Shown here one piece after another: positions 7,498 through 12,916 of a DNA stretch of 15,798 nucleotides. The stretch lies in assembly GCA_948585895.1 (NCBI GenBank), contig CAPBNZ010000025.1, forward strand, positions 7,660-23,457. Reading direction: 5' to 3'. A model generated the notes under the pieces. That model had not been told where the DNA came from, searched no databases, and worked only from the letters and a program-made list of their open reading frames with translations. Numbering within the stretch: the stretch's first letter is position 1; the number at the start of each line of letters is the position of its first letter. The stretch comes from an uncultured Clostridia bacterium. Its GTDB lineage: Bacteria > Bacillota > Clostridia > TANB77 > CAG-508. The position numbers and the translations under genes are program-made.

Positions 7498-7992
7498 TTA
7501 TTTTTTTAAATAAATTCTTTGAACATACAACTTATTGGCAAAAGATTGAACAACATTTCGTAATATATATTGCTCTTCTGATAGTTTACTATTTTTTACA
7601 TAATTTTTTTCGGCAAAAACAATACGAATAGCTTTTTCTAATTCCGAGCAGAAACGATTGTAAGCTAATTCAATAGGAGATGTCTCAATTGCTAAATGAA
7701 TTAATTTTTTAATATCATTAATACTATATACCTGTTTCAATACAAAAACAACAAATAAAGAAGCAATATGTTGTTTATTGTATTTCTTATTCATAGGTGG
7801 TTTGATAATATTATGTTTTACATAGTTATTAATCATAGTTTTTGTTATAATTTTTTCTTCTTTTTCATTATCACTTTTAATATAACCAGATAAATATTCT
7901 TCTAACAAACAAACCAGTTGGTCAATATATAAATCGATATTGGGAAGTTCATTCCATCTAGGTAAATGAAAAGCTTTAATTTCTTTGTTCAC
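7498..7992 (-). CDS. DUF1836 family protein, probable DNA-binding regulator
   Basis: The 164-residue protein matches the DUF1836 pattern: L-P-R-W-N-E-L-P-N-I-D-L-Y-I-D-Q near residues 10-25, then I-T-K-T-M-I-N-N-Y-V-K (about 49-59) and P-P-M-N-K-K-Y-N-K-Q-H-I-A (about 65-77), which resemble a MerR-like winged-helix motif. Members are common in Firmicutes, small, cytoplasmic and mostly uncharacterised; a regulatory role is inferred from the helix-turn-helix-like region. The GTG start at 7992 has GAGGTGAT six bases upstream, while the next in-frame Met is internal to the motif region. The gene is divergent from the acyl-CoA ligase across 148 bases with facing promoters, so autoregulation and control of the ligase are both plausible but unproven. 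Confidence 0.8.
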   Translation of the reverse strand: MNKEIKAFHLPRWNELPNIDLYIDQLVCLLEEYLSGYIKSDNEKEEKIITKTMINNYVKHNIIKPPMNKKYNKQHIASLFVVFVLKQVYSINDIKKLIHLAIETSPIELAYNRFCSELEKAIRIVFAEKNYVKNSKLSEEQYILRNVVQSFANKLYVQRIYLKK

Positions 7993-8047
7993 TTACAATC
8001 ACCTCATCCACTAATCTTTTTTAGTTTAATTAACAATAACAAAAAGT

Positions 8048-8076
8048 ATCATAACACCTTTTGAATAGTTAGTCAA
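8048..8076 (-). promoter_or_regulatory. Promoter for the DUF1836 gene
   Basis: On the minus strand TTGACT (8076-8071) and TATGAT (8053-8048) are separated by 17 bases, about 55 bases before the GTG start. Its -35 stands back to back with that of the ligase promoter. Confidence 0.75.
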
Positions 8077-8080
8077 TTAC

Positions 8081-8109
8081 TTGACAAGATATTGGGTATA
8101 TGATAATCT
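8081..8109 (+). promoter_or_regulatory. Promoter for the acyl-CoA ligase
   Basis: A perfect TTGACA (8081-8086) is followed after 17 bases by TAATCT (8104-8109), with TG at 8101-8102 as an extended -10. GATAAT (8102-8107) at 15 bases is an alternative -10. The downstream edge runs into the inverted repeat at 8106-8126. Confidence 0.65.
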
Positions 8110-8126
8110 AGTAATTAATACTAGAT
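8106..8126. promoter_or_regulatory. Operator-like inverted repeat at the ligase start site
   Basis: Perfect 8-base arms ATCTAGTA (8106-8113) and TACTAGAT (8119-8126) flank the spacer ATTAA. The repeat covers the end of the -10 and the expected transcription start, where a bound dimer would block initiation. The half-sites resemble, from memory, the TTAGTA/TACTAA core of FapR operators that control lipid genes in Firmicutes; that comparison was not tested. Confidence 0.5.
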
Positions 8127-8140
8127 AAAGGAGAAAAAGT

Positions 8141-9862
8141 ATGGAAAGAGAGAAATATTTTGAAGCAACAGAATTTCATAACATTAAGGAGCTTATGTAT
8201 GATTCTGTTCAAAAATATAATGAAAAAACAGCTTTTATCATAAAACACAAAGACAATAAAGAAGTATCTTATGAAAATATAAGTTATACAAGACTATTAG
8301 AAGAAATTAATCATTTAGGAACTAAATTTTATGCCTTAGGATATCAAAATAAAAGAATTGCAGTGATAGGAAGAAATCGTTATGAATGGGTAATTACACA
8401 TTTAACCAATTTATTAGGTGGAATACTTAGTATACCATTAGATAAAGAATTACAGGTTGATGAACTAGAAAGTTGTTTTATTCGAAGCAAAGCAGATGTT
8501 GTGGTATTTGATGAGAAATATAAGGAAAATATAGAAGAAATTCGAAGAAGAGGAAATGCAAAAATAGAAAGTTATATTTGTATGAGTGAACAAGAAGGGT
8601 ATCTATCAATACCAGAATTAAAAAAGCAGGGAAAACAAATTTTAGAATCTGGTAATAAGGAATACTTAGAAGCTGAAATTGATAGTTACAAAATGAATGT
8701 ATTATTATTTACATCAGGGACTACCTCAAAATCAAAAGCAGTTATGCTTTCTCAAAATAATATCGCATCTAATGTATATAGCATGCAATTAGTAGAAGAT
8801 ATTAGAAAAGAAGACGTAAATATAGCATTTTTGCCATTTCATCATATCTTTGGTTCTACTTGTATGGTGGTAATGCTAGCATTTGGTGTGACAACTGCAT
8901 TTCCAGATGGACTTCGCTATATTGCACAAAATTTAAAAGAATATAAAGTATCTATCTTTGTAGGGGTTCCTTTGTTAGTAGAAGCCATTTATAAAAGAAT
9001 AGAAAAAGGAATCGAAAAACAAGGGAAAGCCAAAACAGTAAAGATAGCTAAAAAGATTAGTAATATTTTATTAAAATTGCATATTGACATCAGAAAAAAA
9101 CTATTTAAACAAATTTTAGATGAATTAGGTGGGCATATGAGATTTGTAATTTCTGGAGGAGCTCCATTAGATAAAAAAGTAGCACAAGGATTTAATGAAT
9201 TGGGTATTCATGTAGTACAAGGATATGGATTAACAGAAACGTCACCAGTTATTGCTGCTGAAAATTATAAAAAAATGAAATATGGTTCCATTGGTTTTCC
9301 AATGGAAAATGTGGAATTACAATTGGTAAATCAAGATGAGCAAGGAGTAGGAGAAATTAGAGTAAAAGGTCCTAATGTTATGCTTGGATATTATGAAAAT
9401 GAAGAAGCTACGAAAGAAGTATTAAAAGATGGATGGTTCTATACAGGAGACTTAGCTTATTTTGATAAAGAAGGTTATTTATTCTTAGCAGGAAGAAAAA
9501 AAGATATGATTGTTTTAAAAAATGGTAAAAAAGTATTTCCAGATGAATTAGAAACCTTAGTAAATCGTATAGAAGAAGTAAAGGAATGTATAGTTTATGG
9601 AATGCCAGATAATAAGGACAAAAATGATATAAAACTTTCAGTTAAAATAGTTTATGACAAAGAAGTAACAGATGAAAAATATCCAGAAATTACATCAGAA
9701 GAATTAGAAAATATAATCTGGCAAAAAATTAAGCAAATAAATAAAACATTTCCACCATATAAATATATTAAAAATATGATTTTAACAGATCAAGAATTGA
9801 TTAAAACAACAACACAAAAAGTAAAAAGGAATGAAGAAATTAAAAATTTATTAAAACAATGA
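8141..9862 (+). CDS. AMP-forming acyl-CoA ligase/synthetase (ANL superfamily)
   Basis: The 573-residue protein belongs to the adenylate-forming family; the likely reaction is ATP-dependent activation of a carboxylic acid, probably a long- or medium-chain fatty acid, to acyl-AMP and then acyl-CoA. Motifs in order: the ATP-binding loop T-S-G-T-T-S-K-S-K-A (191-200), where the family consensus has G-x-P-K-G; L-P-F-H-H-I-F-G (231-238); Q-G-Y-G-L-T-E-T-S-P (360-369); Y-T-G-D (434-437); hinge G-R-K-K-D-M-I (451-457); and the C-terminal catalytic lysine K560 in T-T-T-Q-K. No membrane span or signal peptide is seen. AAAGGAGA (8127-8134) precedes the ATG. The gene is monocistronic, between a regulated-looking promoter and a terminator. 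Substrate cannot be read from sequence. Confidence 0.88.
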   Translation: MEREKYFEATEFHNIKELMYDSVQKYNEKTAFIIKHKDNKEVSYENISYTRLLEEINHLGTKFYALGYQNKRIAVIGRNRYEWVITHLTNLLGGILSIPLDKELQVDELESCFIRSKADVVVFDEKYKENIEEIRRRGNAKIESYICMSEQEGYLSIPELKKQGKQILESGNKEYLEAEIDSYKMNVLLFTSGTTSKSKAVMLSQNNIASNVYSMQLVEDIRKEDVNIAFLPFHHIFGSTCMVVMLAFGVTTAFPDGLRYIAQNLKEYKVSIFVGVPLLVEAIYKRIEKGIEKQGKAKTVKIAKKISNILLKLHIDIRKKLFKQILDELGGHMRFVISGGAPLDKKVAQGFNELGIHVVQGYGLTETSPVIAAENYKKMKYGSIGFPMENVELQLVNQDEQGVGEIRVKGPNVMLGYYENEEATKEVLKDGWFYTGDLAYFDKEGYLFLAGRKKDMIVLKNGKKVFPDELETLVNRIEEVKECIVYGMPDNKDKNDIKLSVKIVYDKEVTDEKYPEITSEELENIIWQKIKQINKTFPPYKYIKNMILTDQELIKTTTQKVKRNEEIKNLLKQ

Positions 9863-9906
9863 TTTTTGGGACGTAGAAATTAATCATTATCAATAGAGTT
9901 AAACTT

Positions 9907-9951
9907 AAAAAGAAAGAGGGTTCTTATTTTAGGATACCCTCTTCCTTTTTT
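9907..9951. terminator. Hairpin terminator after the ligase
   Basis: The stem pairs the region ending GAAAGAGGGT (9912-9921) with ACCCTCTTCC (9936-9945), with one mismatch, extended by A-T pairs, and is followed by a T-run to 9951. The A-run on the left lets it also serve the convergent DUF1064 gene. Confidence 0.85.
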
Positions 9952-9995
9952 AAACGAATTGTATTAGACATTAGAATTTATTTATATGTTCTTAT

Positions 9996-10349
9996 TTATT
10001 TGATTTCTGTTATTTTTAAATTAAATTTGTCTTCGAAAACTTTTTTCTTAGCGATATATTCTTTTGTTTTAAACCCTTTTACATCAATTACTTCTGTCGA
10101 GTTATCTTTATGAAAAACAATAAAATCTGCTTTGTATTTTAAACTAGGTGCTAAAATAAAAGTTGGTTGCAAGCAGAAACCATTAATTTCTTTACCTTGT
10201 AATCTTAGTTTTAGTTCGCAATAATAATCTGCTTCTTTTTGGCTGTCAAAAGTATGCCCATCAATTGAAACTTTGTTAGCTCTATATTTATTTTTTGTTT
10301 TATTTCCACTTGTGAAGTTTTTATAATCATCAACTGTCCAGTGTTCCAT
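9996..10349 (-). CDS. DUF1064 family protein, PD-(D/E)XK nuclease-like
   Basis: The 117-residue protein matches DUF1064: a basic start (K18-T-K-N-K-Y-R-A-N-K), I-D-G-H-T-F-D-S-Q-K-E-A-D-Y-Y (29-43), then L-Q-P-T-F (60-64), Y-K-A-D-F (72-76) and E-V-I-D-V-K-G (86-92), ending in K-K-K-V-F-E-D-K-F. E39, D75 and the D89-x-K91 pair reproduce the catalytic layout of PD-(D/E)XK nucleases. This family is frequent in phages and prophages, where a structure-specific or nicking role has been proposed; activity here is inferred. AAGGAGTG precedes the ATG at 10349 and a good minus-strand promoter lies upstream. No other phage genes are seen nearby, so it is either a leftover of a mobile element or a kept gene. 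Confidence 0.82.
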   Translation of the reverse strand: MEHWTVDDYKNFTSGNKTKNKYRANKVSIDGHTFDSQKEADYYCELKLRLQGKEINGFCLQPTFILAPSLKYKADFIVFHKDNSTEVIDVKGFKTKEYIAKKKVFEDKFNLKITEIK

Positions 10350-10382
10350 TTTTATACACTCCTTATATTATTTTGTAGTGCT

Positions 10383-10411
10383 ATTATATAAAAAAAAGAA
10401 AAAAAGTGCAA
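10383..10411 (-). promoter_or_regulatory. Promoter for the DUF1064 gene
   Basis: On the minus strand TTGCAC (10411-10406) and a perfect TATAAT (10388-10383) are 17 bases apart. The spacer is almost pure T, which would make the DNA bent or easily melted. Confidence 0.75.
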
Positions 10412-10430
10412 CTTTTCTGGTTAATATATA

Positions 10431-10457
10431 TTCATTTTCTATAAAATATGTTATAAT
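10431..10457 (+). promoter_or_regulatory. Extended -10 promoter for the zinc-ribbon gene
   Basis: TGTTATAAT (10449-10457) is a full extended -10 element. Only a weak -35 (TTCATT at 10431, 15-base spacing) is present. It lies 14 bases before GAGGAGG. Confidence 0.6.
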
Positions 10458-10484
10458 ATACATAAAAACCGAGGAGGAAAAGTG

Positions 10485-10667
10485 ATGGATGAAAGGAAAA
10501 AAACACTTGAGGACAAATGTAAAAAGTGTTTTGAAAGATTTTCTGCCTTTAATTTAGAGGGCAGAACATTTCCTTATTCGCGTTGTAAACGGTGCGATGT
10601 AGGAAGATTGCTTCACCAGACAGATGACCCCAAATGGGTTGCTGACTGTGTGAAACGAGAGGTATAA
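10485..10667 (+). CDS. Small zinc-ribbon protein (60 aa), unknown function
   Basis: The ORF carries two C-x-x-C knuckles (C12/C15 and C34/C37) about 18 residues apart, the layout of a zinc ribbon, in a basic protein with a conserved-looking tail (D-D-P-K-W-V-A-D-C-V-K-R). GAGGAGG (10471-10477) fits the ATG at 10485 better than the GTG at 10482. Its base composition is visibly richer in G and C than its neighbours, and it contains the only in-frame CGG arginine codon (10590-10592) in the intact genes of this window. This suggests acquisition together with the divergent DUF1064 gene. Zinc ribbons of this size occur in phage transcription or host-takeover proteins and in unrelated small proteins; I cannot choose. 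Confidence 0.7.
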   Translation: MDERKKTLEDKCKKCFERFSAFNLEGRTFPYSRCKRCDVGRLLHQTDDPKWVADCVKREV

Positions 10668-10673
10668 TATTAA

Positions 10674-10700
10674 GAGGGGGTCGGAGACTCCCTCCCTTTT
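10674..10700 (+). terminator. Terminator after the zinc-ribbon gene
   Basis: A GC-rich 9-bp stem (10674-10682 with 10686-10694, one G-T pair, three-base loop) is followed by CCCTTTT. It starts six bases after the stop codon. Confidence 0.7.
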
Positions 10701-10752
10701 GTGATTTTAATAGAGAATATTGGGTGAATAATAAGAAAATAGGAGGGGAAAA

Positions 10753-11658
10753 ATGGAATTTAATATACCAGAGTTTTTAAAATCAATGTTAGAAAAACAA
10801 TATGGAATCGAAATGACAAAAAAAATTGTGCAAGGATACTGTGAGAGGAGACATACTACACTTCGAACAAATACTTTAAAAAGTAAAGTGGATGAAATAG
10901 AAATGGTCTTAATAAAGGAAAAAATAGAATATGAAAAAGTGGAATGGACACAAGAAGCATTTATTTTAAAAAATGCTCTTGAAAAAGAAATAAAAGCATT
11001 AGATATATATAAAGATGGAAAAATTTACTTGCAGAGTTTATCTTCTATGTTGCCACCTATTATATTGCAACCACAACAAGGAATGGATATTTTAGATATG
11101 ACAGCAGCACCAGGAGGAAAAACAACACAAATAGCAGCTATTACAAAAAACAAAGCAAGCATCACAGCATGTGAAATGAATAAAATACGAGCAGAACGAC
11201 TGAAATATAATATAGAAAAACAGGGAGCTAATGTATATGTGATAATACAAGATGCAAGAAAAATAGATAATTTTTTTTCATTTGACCAAATTTTACTAGA
11301 TGCACCATGTAGTGGTAGTGGAACAATTAACTTACAGAAAAGTAGTACAAAAGAAACATTTACTATGAGATTAATTGAAAAATCAGTAGCTATACAAGAA
11401 GCTCTATTAGAAAAAGCTATAAATGTATTAAAGCCAGGAAAAGAAATGATATATTCCACCTGTTCGATTCTATCTTGTGAAAATGAAGAAATTCTTAATA
11501 AGGTAATCAAAAAGAAAAAAATAGAAATTCTCCCAATTGAGTTTAACGGAAAAGAGAAGCTGCCACTTCTTCCAACTAAAATAAAAGGGACGTTATGTGT
11601 ATGTCCAAATCAATTATATGAAGGATTCTTCCTTGCTAAAATAAGAAAATTAAATTGA
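10753..11658 (+). CDS. RsmB/NSUN-family RNA m5C methyltransferase
   Basis: A SAM-dependent enzyme that methylates cytosine C5 in rRNA or tRNA. The 301-residue protein has the N-terminal RNA-binding part with R-x-N (about 35-41: T-L-R-T-N-T), motif I D-M-T-A-A-P-G-G-K-T (115-124) for SAM, motif IV D-A-P-C-S-G-S-G (183-190) with C186, and motif VI Y-S-T-C-S-I (234-239) with C237, giving the two-cysteine active site. It is shorter than RsmB or RsmF (about 430-470): it lacks the N-terminal NusB-like domain and the C-terminal PUA-like part, and so resembles the compact Firmicute or archaeal-type enzymes. The exact target cytosine cannot be read. AGGAGGGG precedes the ATG. It appears monocistronic; I see no clear terminator behind it. 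Confidence 0.9.
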   Translation: MEFNIPEFLKSMLEKQYGIEMTKKIVQGYCERRHTTLRTNTLKSKVDEIEMVLIKEKIEYEKVEWTQEAFILKNALEKEIKALDIYKDGKIYLQSLSSMLPPIILQPQQGMDILDMTAAPGGKTTQIAAITKNKASITACEMNKIRAERLKYNIEKQGANVYVIIQDARKIDNFFSFDQILLDAPCSGSGTINLQKSSTKETFTMRLIEKSVAIQEALLEKAINVLKPGKEMIYSTCSILSCENEEILNKVIKKKKIEILPIEFNGKEKLPLLPTKIKGTLCVCPNQLYEGFFLAKIRKLN

Positions 11659-12062
11659 GTTTAGAGTTTATTAATTCAATGGCATTAAGTATGATTGTTT
11701 TACACTTTACATATCGCAACTAGTGAATTTTAATTATAATCAGTTGCTCTCATTACACTTGTTAATGTTCACCTGGTTGTTTACACAGTGTTTTAATAAA
11801 AAATCATATATGGTATCTCAGACTTAATGACATTGGATTAATAGGCTACTCAAGTCAGAACAAAAAAGGTAACATTTGTATTGATTGTTATGGGAGAGGC
11901 TGTTTTGGATTGGTTTACATCTTCAGTAAAAATAGAAGTATTTAGTTGTGGAACAGTTAACATTCTAGATGCAGTAGTAACATTTTTAGAATTATAAAAG
12001 AATTTAATTTTTATTCTTGGTAAAAAGTATTAAATTTTTAGTTTTTGAAGGAGTAAAAAGAA
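11659..12062. other. Gene-poor stretch, possible decayed gene
   Basis: No gene with a start and ribosome binding site is visible. Two overlapping stretches stay open: plus strand 11845-11997 (50 codons, internal ATG at 11890, no RBS) and minus strand from about 12030 to about 11855 (about 60 codons, no start or RBS). Both have protein-like composition but no recognisable family, and at most one can be real. GCAACT (11716-11721) and AGTTGC (11742-11747) form a weak inverted repeat. The stretch may hold the remains of a lost gene. Confidence 0.4.
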
Positions 12063-12078
12063 ATGCTGTTTTTTATAG

Positions 12079-12106
12079 TTGACATATTTTTTCAATATAT
12101 TATAAT
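12079..12106 (+). promoter_or_regulatory. Promoter for the YgjV-family gene
   Basis: A perfect TTGACA (12079-12084) and perfect TATAAT (12101-12106) are separated by 16 bases, about 15 bases before AAAGGAAG. Confidence 0.85.
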
Positions 12107-12138
12107 AGAAATAAGTATTAAAAGAAAGGAAGATTAAA

Positions 12139-12642
12139 ATGATATTTATATCAGCACAAATTTGTGGAATAATAGCATTAATACTTACAGTAATTTCGGT
12201 TCAATTTAAAACCAAGCAAAAAATTATAATGTGTTTTGTATTTGCAAATTTAGTAGCGTCCATTCAATTTTTTTTGTTGAATGCCATTACAGGAGCAGTT
12301 ATATCTATAATTAATACAATTAGATGTATGGTATTTTACTATTATAAGAAAAAAGGTAAAAAACCATCACTAGCAATACTGTTATTGTTTGAGATAGTGG
12401 CAATTGTTTCTGGAATTATTAGTTGGCAAAATATATGGAGCATCATACCTATCGTTGCTACAGTTCTTTATACATATGGATTATGGCAAGATGATGTAAA
12501 AATAATTAGGATAACAACAGCAATTGTAGGATTAGGATGGGCAATTTATGACATTATAGTTATGGCATATATAGGAGCAATACAAGAAAGTTCACAATTT
12601 GTATCAGCAATCATAGCATTAATTAGGAAAAATAAGAAATAG
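12139..12642 (+). CDS. YgjV-family integral membrane protein
   Basis: A 167-residue protein with about five to six hydrophobic spans (about 2-22, 29-53, 55-67, 77-95, 98-115, 124-147) and a basic linker K-K-K-G-K-K-P (70-76). The Q-I-C-G-I-I-A-L-I-L-T-V-I-S-V-Q-F-K-T start, N-T-I-R-C and the G-W-A-I-Y-D segment fit the YgjV (inner-membrane protein) family, which is widespread and has no established function. AAAGGAAG precedes the ATG and a perfect promoter lies upstream. No obvious terminator separates it from the small ORF and uvrB, so it may begin a transcript that reaches uvrB. A membrane protein is certain; the family name is likely. Confidence 0.75.
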   Translation: MIFISAQICGIIALILTVISVQFKTKQKIIMCFVFANLVASIQFFLLNAITGAVISIINTIRCMVFYYYKKKGKKPSLAILLLFEIVAIVSGIISWQNIWSIIPIVATVLYTYGLWQDDVKIIRITTAIVGLGWAIYDIIVMAYIGAIQESSQFVSAIIALIRKNKK

Positions 12643-12688
12643 GAATGGTTAAATAAAAGGGGATAAGAAAAAACGAAAAATTGTACAA

Positions 12689-12916
12689 TTGCATTTTAGC
12701 TGCACTAAGAAAATGATGGAAGAATGCATAAAAAAAGAAGAGAAAATTATTGTTATAGAATATCCTTTTAGTGTTACATGGCAACCATTTTTTAATAAAA
12801 TTGCTGAAAAATATGGTTATGATATACTTACAGCAAAATTATATGGAAATTATACAAATTTTTGGTTAATAGGTGTCATTTTTTCAGACACAAAGGAGGA
12901 AAAATGTTTGAATTAG
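12689..12916 (+). CDS. Small ORF before uvrB, start codon uncertain
   Basis: A 75-codon frame, with protein-like content (I-I-V-I-E-Y-P-F-S, W-Q-P-F-F-N-K-I, L-Y-G-N-Y-T-N-F-W-L-I-G-V), ends at 12916, overlapping the uvrB start by 13 bases. The only usable start in the listed region is TTG at 12689, which has no ribosome binding site and lies in the palindrome AATTGTACAATT (12679-12690). The frame stays open back to an ATA at 12653, which sits about eight bases after AGGA (12641-12644). If ATA were ATG this would be a normal 87-residue gene coupled to uvrB; one lost A near 12651-12653 would instead join it to the ATG at 12645. So the gene is either broken at its start or uses a rare start. 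I recognise no family. Confidence 0.45.
   Translation: MHFSCTKKMMEECIKKEEKIIVIEYPFSVTWQPFFNKIAEKYGYDILTAKLYGNYTNFWLIGVIFSDTKEEKCLN

Noticed and set aside
11025..11510. 161-codon open frame on the minus strand opposite the RNA methyltransferase
   Set aside because: Lies entirely over the conserved methyltransferase motifs; no RBS or promoter.
12679..12690. AATTGTACAATT palindrome as an operator
   Set aside because: Short, A/T-rich and not near a promoter; such palindromes are expected by chance in this composition.
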